DNA of 64,000 nt, from the NCBI RefSeq assembly GCF_000954115.1, contig NZ_CP010797.1:3472001-3536000 (forward strand), read 5' to 3'. Each line of letters opens with the position of its first letter. The stretch's first letter is position 1. Both the position numbers and the translations under genes were made by a program. Source of the DNA: Rhodococcus sp. B7740. GTDB lineage: Bacteria; Actinomycetota; Actinomycetes; Mycobacteriales; Mycobacteriaceae. The notes under the pieces are model-generated. The model ran no database searches. It saw only the letters and a program-made list of their open reading frames with translations, and had not been told where the DNA came from. Positions 20,147 to 28,626 of the stretch are shown piece by piece.

Positions 20147-20803
20147 CTAGGGAGCCGGGACGAACCCTGCGCCGAGTCCGTTGCCCTGATCGACGTTGCG
20201 AAGGATCGCGTCGAAGTTGGTGCCGACCTCGGGTCCGAAGCACGCCAGGCCGAGGTAGGCGTTGACCATGCCGACGAGGGTGTTGCCGACGACGACCGGG
20301 CTGCCCGAGTCACCTTCGACGACGCACAGCTGAGCCCAGGTCTCCTGCGACTGCAGAATGTCGCCGTACGCGAGTCCGCAGGTGTTGCCGGTGGTACGGC
20401 CTTCCTTGCAGACGATGTTCGGGAACGCCGTCGGCGGGCCGACCTGAGAGATGGTCACATTGCCGACGCGGTTGATCGGTGCGACCTTGTCACGCTGGAA
20501 TTCGATGAGGGCGTAGTCGTATTCCGGGTTCGAGAACGCGATGCGGCCGACCTCGCCGAGGGAGGTGTCGTATTCGGGAACGATGGAGGCACCCGCCTGG
20601 CCGCAGTGGCCGGCGGTGAAGCCGACCAGGTTTCCGTTGCGGTCGTTTCCGATCGTCGTCAGCGTGCACTCGGCCTGGCCTCCGACGATGATTCCCGAGC
20701 CGCCGCCGAGAGCAGCTGGAGCGGCCGCGGATGCGGTCCCCACGCCGACGCTGGCTACGATTGCAGCCGCCCCCACGACGACGAGCATGAATTTCTTGAA
20801 CAT
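20147..20803 (-). CDS. Secreted S1-family (chymotrypsin-like) serine protease
   Basis: 218 residues with a classic Sec signal peptide (MFKKFMLVVVGAAAIV..., cleavage probably after the Ala-rich run near residue 27). The catalytic triad is visible: His66 in TAGHCG, Asp96 in EYDYALI, Ser166 in GDSGSPV. Five or more cysteines suggest disulfides. There is no clear propeptide, unlike streptogrisins, so activation is probably not needed or is different. The ATG has GAGGGAG upstream. Secreted peptidase of unknown substrate; similar short proteins are common in Rhodococcus and Nocardia. Confidence 0.88.
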   Translation of the reverse strand: MFKKFMLVVVGAAAIVASVGVGTASAAAPAALGGGSGIIVGGQAECTLTTIGNDRNGNLVGFTAGHCGQAGASIVPEYDTSLGEVGRIAFSNPEYDYALIEFQRDKVAPINRVGNVTISQVGPPTAFPNIVCKEGRTTGNTCGLAYGDILQSQETWAQLCVVEGDSGSPVVVGNTLVGMVNAYLGLACFGPEVGTNFDAILRNVDQGNGLGAGFVPAP

Positions 20804-20869
20804 GTACTCCCTCTCAGCGGTGTCGGCAGAACCCTAGCAACAACAGGTGTACGAACACGAGTGAGTCGT

Positions 20870-21583
20870 TCATACGTCCTGCTCGAGGGCGGCAAGCGTC
20901 GTGCGCGCCTCTTCGAGTTGCCGGCTCAGTTCTGCAACGCGCCGTGCGGCCTCCTCGCGCGCGTGGGAGATGACTGCCTCGACTGCGTCGCGTGCCGTGG
21001 GATCGCCCAACTCCCGAACAGCGCGGCTCACCGACTCCGGGCTCACCGGTTGCGCTTTGGTGGGCCGCTTCGCACCCTGGGTCACCGTGACCGACCAATC
21101 GTTGTCGGCGCCGGCATGAATGGTGACGCTGATTCCGCCCGGTGCCTTCTTGACTCGACGGGGAGAAGAACTCTGCGGTGACGCAGTCTTCGGTTGTTCC
21201 ACCGCCGTGGGCTGTACCGGTTCTGCCTTGGGCGCTACCGCCGCGGGCGCGGGTTGCGGCTCGGCTCTTCTCACCGGCGGAGCCGCCGAGGTCTTCTTGG
21301 CAGGTACGCGCTTGGCCGGCGCAGGCGGAGTTGCCGCGTTGCGGGTGATGCGCAGTTCCTCGGCTTCGTAGGGCAATTCGTCGTTGACGCCCTTCGGGCT
21401 GATCGTGACCGTGTTGCCGTCGATCGACACGACCTTCGCCGAGGTGCCGTCGGGCAGCCCGAGGCTCGGGTTCGGTTCACGGAGATAGACGGTGGCACGA
21501 CGCCCCTCGGCCAGCGCCGCCGCCAGTGTCGTCAGATTCTCGGGGGTCAACGAATCGTTCACGGCGCGCCCACGGGGTGGCAT
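20870..21583 (-). CDS. DUF6319-like protein
   Basis: 237 residues. A conserved N-terminal domain of about 75 residues (LTPENLTTLAAALAEGRRATVYLREP...) is followed by a Pro/Ala/Lys-rich linker of some 60 residues, a short second domain (ISVTIHAGADNDWSVTVTQG) and a C-terminal coiled coil (AREEAARRVAELSRQLEEA). The layout resembles proteins named DUF6319 in rhodococci; no function is known to me. The ATG at 21583 is favoured; a GTG a few codons later is possible. The basic linker and coiled coil could suggest a nucleic-acid or cell-envelope scaffold, but that is speculation. Confidence 0.6.
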   Translation of the reverse strand: MPPRGRAVNDSLTPENLTTLAAALAEGRRATVYLREPNPSLGLPDGTSAKVVSIDGNTVTISPKGVNDELPYEAEELRITRNAATPPAPAKRVPAKKTSAAPPVRRAEPQPAPAAVAPKAEPVQPTAVEQPKTASPQSSSPRRVKKAPGGISVTIHAGADNDWSVTVTQGAKRPTKAQPVSPESVSRAVRELGDPTARDAVEAVISHAREEAARRVAELSRQLEEARTTLAALEQDV

Positions 21584-21696
21584 TCGACTACCGACCTTTC
21601 TCGAAAGTGTTTGCGAATACTGTCGCACAGATGCAGGTGAGATGCGGCCGGGCAGCGCAGAGCGCGTCGGATCGACGCATCGAGAGGCAATTTGTC

Positions 21697-21745
21697 TGTT
21701 AATCCAAGTAACTGTAACCACAAGTAACTGTTACTTGGATTAACA
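21697..21745. promoter_or_regulatory. 16-bp inverted repeat with extra half-sites, operator candidate
   Basis: TGTTAATCCAAGTAAC at 21697-21712 and its perfect complement at 21730-21745 flank a second AAGTAACTG copy, so AGTAAC/GTTACT half-sites occur three times. This block is strikingly AT-rich in a GC-rich genome. It is the only notable element in the 400-base gap 21584-21983 between the DUF6319-like gene and the acyltransferase operon. It probably binds a dimeric regulator, perhaps TetR- or MarR-type, in two overlapping registers. Confidence 0.6.
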
Positions 21746-21983
21746 CTTAGATTGAGGGTGACCGAGAAGGTCGATGACTCTGACCCTATACGACAGCCGT
21801 CACGCGCGCCGCCCGAGCCCACTCCAGGTGTCGTCGACCCTCACCGAGTACCGGCCGGTAGCTGCCCGACTCTCGGGGAGTTCGGCATCCGGGAACCACC
21901 CTCGCCGAACCACCCTCGCGCGCGGTTTCTGCCGCGTAGCCTGGCGGCGTGCCTTCTTGCGGAGGTGCGGAACAGGAGTCTCG

Positions 21984-24281
21984 ATGTACCACCTCGACGC
22001 GGACGAACAGTCGCTCAGCGACGGTCCGCACGTGTATTTGCTCGACGCCAAATCCACCCTCGAGGTGCAGGCTCTGAATCAGTGGATCGACGCCACCACA
22101 CCGGACGGCGAGCCCCGTCCGCCCTCGGTTGTGCTCTCGGGTGAGGCGAGAACGTCACTGTCGGACAGTGTTCGCGGGTACGCCGACGATCCGCTGCTCA
22201 TCCCGCTGCGGGTCACGTTGTCCGATCGCAAGAACGGCATTCTGCACCGCATCTTCGCGCCCCGTGGTCGGTCCAAGCCCACCCAGGTATGGCAGCGATG
22301 GGTGGCAGGCGACGACCCCGACCACTCCGCGGTGCTGGTCGGGGAACCCGCGACACTCAGTGATCTGCGAGAGCGGTTCGAACGCGGTGGCGGCACGTCC
22401 CTGTCGTCGTTCATTCTGCGTCAGGCCAGTCTGGCATTGGACAAGGCCGAGCGCGGCGTCATCGGCTCCGAGTACAAGATCCCGCGCTTCGTCGTCGAGG
22501 ACATGACGGAGCAGAAGAAGTTCCGCGACGGGATCACCGAGCTCGCGGAAGAGGTCGGCCAGGATCGCGAGGCCGTCGACAAGCGCGTCCAGGACATCCT
22601 GGGCGAGATGGTGGCAACCGAGACCCGTCGTGCAGTCGAGATGTGGGGAACCCTCGGGGCGTACTTCTCGCGGGCGTACAAGGTGGACGTGGACCGCGAT
22701 CAACTGCAGAAGGTGCGCGAGCTCAACAAGAACTATCCGTTGGTGTTCCTTCCCAACCACCGTTCCTATCTCGACCCGCTCGTGCTGCGTCCGGCGCTGC
22801 TGGCCGAAGGTCTGCCGCTCAACCACGTCATGGGCGGCATCAACGTCGGCTTCTGGCCGCTGGGTCCGATCGCCAAACGCAGTGGCGTGGTGCTCATCCA
22901 GCGGAAATTCTCGGACGCGATCTACAAGTGGACGCTGCGCCAGTACATGAGCTTCCTGCTGAGCAAGCGGTTCAACCTCGAGTGGTACATCGAAGGCGGC
23001 CGCAGCCGCACCGGAAAACTCCGCCCGCCGCGGTTCGGGTTGTTGACCTATCTGGTCGACGCACTCGAGACCAGCGATGCCGAGGACGTCTACCTGGTTC
23101 CGACGTCGATCACCTACGACCGCCTCCACGAGGTCGGTGCGATGGCCGAGGAGTCGCACGGAGCGAAGAAGCAGGCCGAGGGTATTCGCATGGCCATCGG
23201 CTACATCCGGGCGCAGGGCACGTTGCGCGGCAACGTGTACCTGAACTTCGGTGAGCCGATGTCGGTGGCGTCGATCGTCGCCGACAATCCCGACAAGCGG
23301 GTGGCGGTGCAGAAGATCGCGCTCGGCGTCTCCCACGCGATCAACGACGCGACTCCGGTGACGCCGGCGGCGTTGGTCACCATGGCCCTGCTCGGCATCG
23401 AGGATCGCGCTCTCAACGTCAACGAGATGTGGGCGATCATCGCCCCGCTCGCGCGCTACATCAAACGCCGCAACCTGCCCACCGCGGGCGGCGTGGACAT
23501 CGCCGACGTCGATGTCGTGCGCTCGGCCGTCATCGCACAGGTCAACGCCAACGTCGTCAAGCGTTTCGACGACGGCCCCGAGCCGCTGTTCTACCTGGCC
23601 CAGGACAAGCATCTGGTGGCAGCGTTCTTCCGCAACAACGCCATCCACTTCTTCGTCATGCGCGCCATCGGCGAGTTGGTGGTGCTCCCGACCAGCGGCG
23701 ACTCGACGCCGTTGACCCAGGAATCTCTGTGGCAGTCGGCGCTGCAGTTGAGAGATCTGCTCAAGTTCGAGTTCTTCTTCGGCGACAAGAAGGACTTCGG
23801 CGAACGGCTCGAATCCGAGGTCGATCTCATCGATCCGGACTGGCGCACCCACATCAGCGACCCCGATTACGCTGCGCGACAACTTCAGTCGCAGGATCTG
23901 CATCTGGCGCACCGCGTGTTGCAGCCGATCTTCGAGGCCTACCAGGTGGTTGCCGATCAGCTGATGTTGCTGCCCCAGAGCGGTGAGTTCGACAAGCCGA
24001 AGTTCATCACCGAATGCCTCGGTGCTGCTCAGGCCAGACGGCTTCGTCAGCAGCTCGATCACAGCGAGTCGATCTCCGGCGAATTGTTCGACACTGCACT
24101 GCAATTGGCGGAGAATCGCGACCTGGTCGATTCGAGCGCAGACGGTATCGCCCGCCGCCGCAGGGCATTCGCGCTCGAGATCGACGAGTGGGCACGCAAG
24201 GTGCGCACGATCCGCGACATGGCGCACCGCATGCTGCGCGAGGTGGATCCGATCTCGGCCCCCGAGGAGAACAATTCATGA
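21984..24281 (+). CDS. plsB: Glycerol-3-phosphate 1-O-acyltransferase, PlsB family
   Basis: 765 residues, near the size of M. tuberculosis PlsB2 (789). Transfers an acyl chain to sn-glycerol 3-phosphate, the first step of phospholipid and triacylglycerol synthesis, at the membrane. The acyltransferase blocks are present: NHRSYLDPL (HxxxxD), GGINVGFWPLGPIAKRSG, WYIEGGRSRTGKLRPP and VYLVPTSITYDR. The ATG at 21984 has AGGAG seven bases upstream; the open frame extends 210 bases further but without homology. The next gene overlaps by ATGA, so the two acyltransferases should be made together. Confidence 0.92.
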   Translation: MYHLDADEQSLSDGPHVYLLDAKSTLEVQALNQWIDATTPDGEPRPPSVVLSGEARTSLSDSVRGYADDPLLIPLRVTLSDRKNGILHRIFAPRGRSKPTQVWQRWVAGDDPDHSAVLVGEPATLSDLRERFERGGGTSLSSFILRQASLALDKAERGVIGSEYKIPRFVVEDMTEQKKFRDGITELAEEVGQDREAVDKRVQDILGEMVATETRRAVEMWGTLGAYFSRAYKVDVDRDQLQKVRELNKNYPLVFLPNHRSYLDPLVLRPALLAEGLPLNHVMGGINVGFWPLGPIAKRSGVVLIQRKFSDAIYKWTLRQYMSFLLSKRFNLEWYIEGGRSRTGKLRPPRFGLLTYLVDALETSDAEDVYLVPTSITYDRLHEVGAMAEESHGAKKQAEGIRMAIGYIRAQGTLRGNVYLNFGEPMSVASIVADNPDKRVAVQKIALGVSHAINDATPVTPAALVTMALLGIEDRALNVNEMWAIIAPLARYIKRRNLPTAGGVDIADVDVVRSAVIAQVNANVVKRFDDGPEPLFYLAQDKHLVAAFFRNNAIHFFVMRAIGELVVLPTSGDSTPLTQESLWQSALQLRDLLKFEFFFGDKKDFGERLESEVDLIDPDWRTHISDPDYAARQLQSQDLHLAHRVLQPIFEAYQVVADQLMLLPQSGEFDKPKFITECLGAAQARRLRQQLDHSESISGELFDTALQLAENRDLVDSSADGIARRRRAFALEIDEWARKVRTIRDMAHRMLREVDPISAPEENNS

Positions 24282-25705
24282 CCGAATTCGACGATCGACT
24301 CATCGCGATCGCCGCCGCTCCACCCGGCCGAGACACCGTGGCATTCTTCGATCTCGACGGCACTCTGATCAACGGGTTCTCGGCCCGCGCAGTGTTTCTC
24401 GAACGACTCAAGACCCTGGACGTGACGGTCAAGGAACTGTGGGAGATATCGAGCGCCGTCGTCGAGATGCGGATGCGTAACTCTCCGGTCGACAACCTGA
24501 TGGGCAAGGCAGTCCGCGGCCTCGAGGGCCGTCGGGAAGAAGACCTGATGGAGCAGGCGTACACGCTGTTCCGCAACGAGATCGCGCCGATGATCTACCC
24601 ACAGGCCCGCGCGCTCGTCGAAGCTCATCGCCATGCCGGGCACCGATTGGTGATGGCCACCTCGGCCACGCCGTATCAGGCTCTGCCCGTGCAGCAGGAC
24701 ATGATGTTCGAGACTCTGCTCTGCACCACTCCGGTGGTCACCGACGGGATACTCACCGGCGAACTGGTCGGCGATTCGTTGTGGGGCCCGCGCAAGGCAC
24801 AGGCCGCGATCGACTACGCCGAGCGGGAGGGCATCGCACTGGCCGGCTGCTTCGCCTACTCCAACGGCGGCGAGGACGTGCCGCTGCTCGAGGCCGTCGG
24901 GCGACCCGTCGCTCTCAATCCGGACCCGGAACTACAGCGGTACGCGGCGAAGAAGAAATGGCCGTCGCTGACGCTGGAGAGCCCCAAACGCGGCACCGAC
25001 CTCACCTCGGCCGTACGCAGCACCGCCGCTCTCGGTTCGGTGCTGGCCAGCGCATCGATCGGACTGGGACTGGGACTGCTGACGCGCAGCCGCCGCAACG
25101 GAGCGAACATCACCAGCACCATCGCGCCGGACATCGCGTTGACCATCGCCGGCGTCAAGCTCGACGTGACCGGCACCGAGAACGCGTGGTCGGCACGCCC
25201 GGCGGTCTTCATGTTCAACCACCAGAGCACCGCCGACTCGATCATCGTCACCTCCATTCTCCGACGCGACATCACCGCGGTCGCCAAGCGAGAACTCGAA
25301 CGCGACCCACGATTCGCACTGCTGGGCAGGATCTTCGACGTCGCCTACGTCGACCGCGGCGATCCCGCTCAGGCCCGCGAGGCGATGCGCCCGGCCATCG
25401 AGAAGCTGCACAGCGGCATCTCGGTCGCCATCGCGCCCGAGGGCACGCGGATGCCGACGTCGCGTCTCGGCCGATTCAAGAAGGGCGGATTTCACCTGGC
25501 GATGCAGGCTGGAGTGCCCATCGTTCCGATCGTCATCCACAATGCGGGCGACGTGATGTGGAAAAAGGATTTCACCGTCCATTCCGGTACCGTCAAGGTC
25601 ACCGTCGGCGAGCCCATTCCCACCACGGACTGGGAACCCGAGAAGATCGACTCGTACGTCGACGATGTCCGATCCTATTTCGACAGAACGTTGGGATATG
25701 CCTGA
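24278..25705 (+). CDS. HAD-IB phosphatase fused to PlsC-type acyltransferase
   Basis: 475 residues in two domains. The N-terminal HAD domain (about 15-235) has FFDLDGTLI with both catalytic Asp residues, a Ser/Thr motif (MATSATP) and a GxxxxD-like end. The C-terminal acyltransferase domain (about 265-475) has MFNHQSTAD (HxxxxD) and IAPEGTRMPT (EGTR). M. tuberculosis Rv2483c has the same order. The acyltransferase should make phosphatidic acid from lysophosphatidic acid; the phosphatase may remove a phosphate from the product or a precursor. The start overlaps the plsB stop. The operon supplies acyl glycerolipids. Confidence 0.88.
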   Translation: MTEFDDRLIAIAAAPPGRDTVAFFDLDGTLINGFSARAVFLERLKTLDVTVKELWEISSAVVEMRMRNSPVDNLMGKAVRGLEGRREEDLMEQAYTLFRNEIAPMIYPQARALVEAHRHAGHRLVMATSATPYQALPVQQDMMFETLLCTTPVVTDGILTGELVGDSLWGPRKAQAAIDYAEREGIALAGCFAYSNGGEDVPLLEAVGRPVALNPDPELQRYAAKKKWPSLTLESPKRGTDLTSAVRSTAALGSVLASASIGLGLGLLTRSRRNGANITSTIAPDIALTIAGVKLDVTGTENAWSARPAVFMFNHQSTADSIIVTSILRRDITAVAKRELERDPRFALLGRIFDVAYVDRGDPAQAREAMRPAIEKLHSGISVAIAPEGTRMPTSRLGRFKKGGFHLAMQAGVPIVPIVIHNAGDVMWKKDFTVHSGTVKVTVGEPIPTTDWEPEKIDSYVDDVRSYFDRTLGYA

Positions 25706-26729
25706 GAACCAGATCAACTCGGTGGTGCAAGCGGAGATCGAACGCAATCTCCTGGGGGGCACGCCGAAGTACAACCGTTCCGACATCGTCAGCAAGTCGG
25801 GGCTGCCGCTCGAGCGGGTCATCGCACTGTGGATCGGCATGGGCTTTCCCATCCACACCGACACCGAGGCCGTCGTCTACACCGACGCAGACCTCGAGGC
25901 ACTGAAGCTGATCACCGGACTCACCGAACAGAAGGTCATCAAGCCCGAGATGGAAGTCGCGATTGCGCGCACTCTCGGCCAGTCGATGTCCAGGCTCGCC
26001 GAATGGCAAGTGGGCGTGGTGAACTCTCACATCCTCGAGCGCATCACCAGTAACGACGAGGACAAGAACGACATCGACGCCATCCGGCGCAACGCCAGGG
26101 ACATCGCGGCCGAGACTGTGCCCACCCTCGAAGCGCTCCAGGGTTACACCTGGCGTCGGCATCTGGCCGCAGCAGCGGGACGGTCCATCGCCGCTCCCGA
26201 CGACGCCACCGACAGCCCCGTCATGGCCGTCGGCTTCGCGGACATGGTCGGCTACACCAGCCTGACGCGTCGACTCGACATCGGCGAACTGACGACACTG
26301 CTCGAGGAGTTCGAGTCGCTCGCCACCAATATCATTGCGCGCGGACGTGGTTCGGTGATCAAGAACGTCGGCGACGAAGTGATGTTCAGCGCACAGACGC
26401 CCGAGGACGCCGCGCACATCGCCCTCGACCTGCAGGACGCGTTCGCCGAGCAGGAAGACATGCCGGATCTGCGCGTCGGGTTGGCCTGGGGACCGGTTCT
26501 CGCCCGCTACGGCGACCTGTACGGCTCCGTGGTCAACATCGCTGCGCGCCTGACCAGTTCGGCCAATCCCGGAACGACTCTCGTCGACACAGTCATGACC
26601 GAAGAGCTGCGCCACGATTCCGAGTTCTACCTCAAATCGATTCGCTCACTACGGGTCAAGGGGTTCCACAAGCTCAAGCCCCACGGACTCAGGCGCAACA
26701 AGCGCAACGGTCAGCGCAGCGAGGAATAG
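25698..26729 (+). CDS. Class III adenylate cyclase with N-terminal regulatory domain
   Basis: 343 residues. The cyclase domain (about 180-330) keeps both metal Asp residues (FADMVGYT and NVGDEVMF), the adenine-selecting Lys (VIKNVGDE), and the transition-state Asn/Arg (DLYGSVVNIAARLTS). It should therefore form active homodimers making cAMP. The first 180 residues resemble the helical regulatory domain of mycobacterial pH-sensing cyclases such as Rv1264, including a winged-helix-like ERVIALWIGMGFP segment. It starts eight bases before the end of the acyltransferase gene, which ties cAMP production to lipid synthesis. Its last 19 bases overlap the convergent glycosyltransferase gene. Confidence 0.88.
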   Translation: MPENQINSVVQAEIERNLLGGTPKYNRSDIVSKSGLPLERVIALWIGMGFPIHTDTEAVVYTDADLEALKLITGLTEQKVIKPEMEVAIARTLGQSMSRLAEWQVGVVNSHILERITSNDEDKNDIDAIRRNARDIAAETVPTLEALQGYTWRRHLAAAAGRSIAAPDDATDSPVMAVGFADMVGYTSLTRRLDIGELTTLLEEFESLATNIIARGRGSVIKNVGDEVMFSAQTPEDAAHIALDLQDAFAEQEDMPDLRVGLAWGPVLARYGDLYGSVVNIAARLTSSANPGTTLVDTVMTEELRHDSEFYLKSIRSLRVKGFHKLKPHGLRRNKRNGQRSEE

Positions 26730-27772
26730 AACTCGAGGTGTCGACGCGCGGCCTCGTCCCATGTCAGGCTGCGCGCCAGCGTCAGACCGGGTGACGGGTC
26801 CTGCGGGGTCGCGAGCGCACGTTCCAGTTCGGCCGCCATGGTCGCTGCCGTGGACGCGTAGGTAACACTGTCCCCGAACACTTCCCGCAAGACCGGCAGA
26901 TCTCGCGCGACGACGGGAGTCGACGCCGCGAGAGCCTCCATGGCCGCCAGCCCGAAACCCTCCTTGGTGGAGAAGAACGGCAGCACAGCGGCCTGCGCCA
27001 CGAGGTGCGGCAACTCGTCGTCGTCGACGGTACCGAGTATCACCGGCTCGATACCGAGTTCTGCTGCGCGCCGGTCGAACTCGGAACGGTAGTCGCGGTA
27101 GTCGAACAGCGTCTCGCCGCCGGCGAAGACCAGGCGCAGATCGTGCGCAGCAAGCCGGGCGAAGGCGTCGAGCAGATCGAGACTGCCCTTGCGTGGTTCT
27201 ATACCCCCGACTGCGAGCACGTAGCGGCCGAGCTTCTCGCGCCAGTGCGATCGACCCGATTGCGCAGCCGCAGTGAACCTCTCGGCGTCGACGCCGTTGG
27301 GTATGACCGTAGGCTCGAATCCCCATCCGCGGCGAACATCGCTCGCTACTGCCGCCGACACACAGATACGCGCATACGGCGCTGTGATCGCGCGTTCGTG
27401 GCATGCGGCCAGCTCGGGCGTGGTGAACTCGTCCAGGTGATGGATGGTCCTGATGCAGCGGCCGACGGCATTGGCGGAAATGCAGTCCTGCGCGTGGACG
27501 ATGTCGTAGTCGTTCGGTGTGAACGCCTGCCGCAGAACATCTATCGACCGCAGAATTCGTTCTCCGACGTTCTCTTCGTCCCGGTGCTCGAACGGGACCA
27601 TTCTGATGTCGACGGCGGGGTCGACGGCACGGAAGAACGTGCTGTCGCCGCCGCGACCGAGAGACCACACCGAGACGTCCTGACCGGCGCGCGCCAGTGC
27701 CTCCGCCAACGCCAGCGTGTGCACCACTCCGCCGCGCGGCTTGGACGAGTACGTCAACAGGCTGATCTTCAC
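26711..27772 (-). CDS. MSMEG_0565-family glycosyltransferase, Nit1C cluster
   Basis: 353-residue GT4-type (GT-B fold) glycosyltransferase. N-terminal KPRGGVVHTLALAEAL binds the acceptor side. In the C-terminal half, IPNGVDAERF, GGIEPRKG and the STKEGFGLAAMEALAASTPVV (E-x7-E) motif bind the nucleotide sugar. The start is GTG, overlapping the stop of the preceding nitrilase-like gene by four bases. It is the last gene of the Nit1C cluster. A sugar transferase at the end of a small nitrogen-metabolism cluster suggests that a product is glycosylated, but that is inference. Confidence 0.85.
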   Translation of the reverse strand: MKISLLTYSSKPRGGVVHTLALAEALARAGQDVSVWSLGRGGDSTFFRAVDPAVDIRMVPFEHRDEENVGERILRSIDVLRQAFTPNDYDIVHAQDCISANAVGRCIRTIHHLDEFTTPELAACHERAITAPYARICVSAAVASDVRRGWGFEPTVIPNGVDAERFTAAAQSGRSHWREKLGRYVLAVGGIEPRKGSLDLLDAFARLAAHDLRLVFAGGETLFDYRDYRSEFDRRAAELGIEPVILGTVDDDELPHLVAQAAVLPFFSTKEGFGLAAMEALAASTPVVARDLPVLREVFGDSVTYASTAATMAAELERALATPQDPSPGLTLARSLTWDEAARRHLEFYSSLR

Positions 27773-28620
27773 TGGCCCGGCTTCTCCTGCAACAGATTCG
27801 GATAGGCATCCACCCGGCGTTCCGCCAGGTGATGCAGTCCCCGGCGGGCTCGGTCGACCTCGGCGTCGACATCGATCTCGTGCACCGCGAGCCCGCCCTT
27901 GGACCAGGTCCGCGCCAGTACGTCGCCACCGGGACCGACGATCTTCGCCTGACCCAGAAAGCGGAGGGACCCCATCACCCCGGTCTGATTGGACGAGACC
28001 AGCACCACCTGGTTCTCGGCCGCTCGGGCTGCGTCGTACAGATCGAACAGTCGGGACTGTCGATCGTTCGGCAGCGAGGACGCCCGATCTGTGACGCTGG
28101 CGGGCCACGCCGACAGCGCCGCAATGATTCTCGCTCCGTCGAGCGCCAACGTCCGCGCCGACTCCGGGAACGTCTTGTCGTAGTCGATCAGCATCCCCAT
28201 CCGCCCCACCGGGGTATCGAAGGCCTCGAAGTGGTCACCGGCCGCGTAGGCGAGCGACTCCCCGAGCGGCTGATGCACCTTGCGGTGACTACCCAGAATG
28301 CCGTCTCCCGTCAGACAAGCGGCAGCGTTGTACCGCAACCCTTTCGACAGCTCGGTGTACCCGATGCAGATCGTCATGTCTCCGGCCGCGGCGATGATGG
28401 CGGCCAATTCCGGACCGTCGGGATCGAGGGTGGGCGGCAGTTCCGCGGGATCCGGATTGCTCAGGCTGTTGATGTAGCCCCCGAGGGACGCGTCGGGCAG
28501 CACCAGGAGATCGATGCCTTCTCGAGCCGCACTGGAGATGATCGTGGTGATCTTCAGTACGGCCCGGTCGACATCTCTCCCGAAATGTGCTGCCAGCGCG
28601 CCGATCTTGATAGGAGCCAA
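27769..28620 (-). CDS. Nitrilase-superfamily pseudoenzyme, Nit1C cluster
   Basis: 283 residues, clearly a carbon-nitrogen hydrolase by fold. It shares SHRKVHQPLGE, TPVGRMGML and FPESAR with the active nitrilase of the same cluster. The catalytic triad is broken: the Glu is Asp43 (LPDASLGGY) and the nucleophile Cys is Asp146 (LIDYDKTFPE); only Lys114 is kept. I read these codons directly (GAC in both places). It should not hydrolyse nitriles. It starts at TTG six bases after the flavoprotein stop. It may form mixed oligomers with the active enzyme, or have new chemistry; it is not decaying, since the frame is full length. Confidence 0.85.
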   Translation of the reverse strand: MAPIKIGALAAHFGRDVDRAVLKITTIISSAAREGIDLLVLPDASLGGYINSLSNPDPAELPPTLDPDGPELAAIIAAAGDMTICIGYTELSKGLRYNAAACLTGDGILGSHRKVHQPLGESLAYAAGDHFEAFDTPVGRMGMLIDYDKTFPESARTLALDGARIIAALSAWPASVTDRASSLPNDRQSRLFDLYDAARAAENQVVLVSSNQTGVMGSLRFLGQAKIVGPGGDVLARTWSKGGLAVHEIDVDAEVDRARRGLHHLAERRVDAYPNLLQEKPGQ

Positions 28621-28626
28621 CGGGGC

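Noticed and set aside
22155..24227. 690-codon open frame antisense to plsB
   Set aside because: It mirrors the GC-rich codon bias of the sense gene and shows no recognisable family or ribosome-binding site; the sense protein has intact acyltransferase motifs.
27769..28620. Second functional nitrilase
   Set aside because: Codons at the catalytic Glu and Cys positions both read Asp, so it cannot use the normal mechanism.
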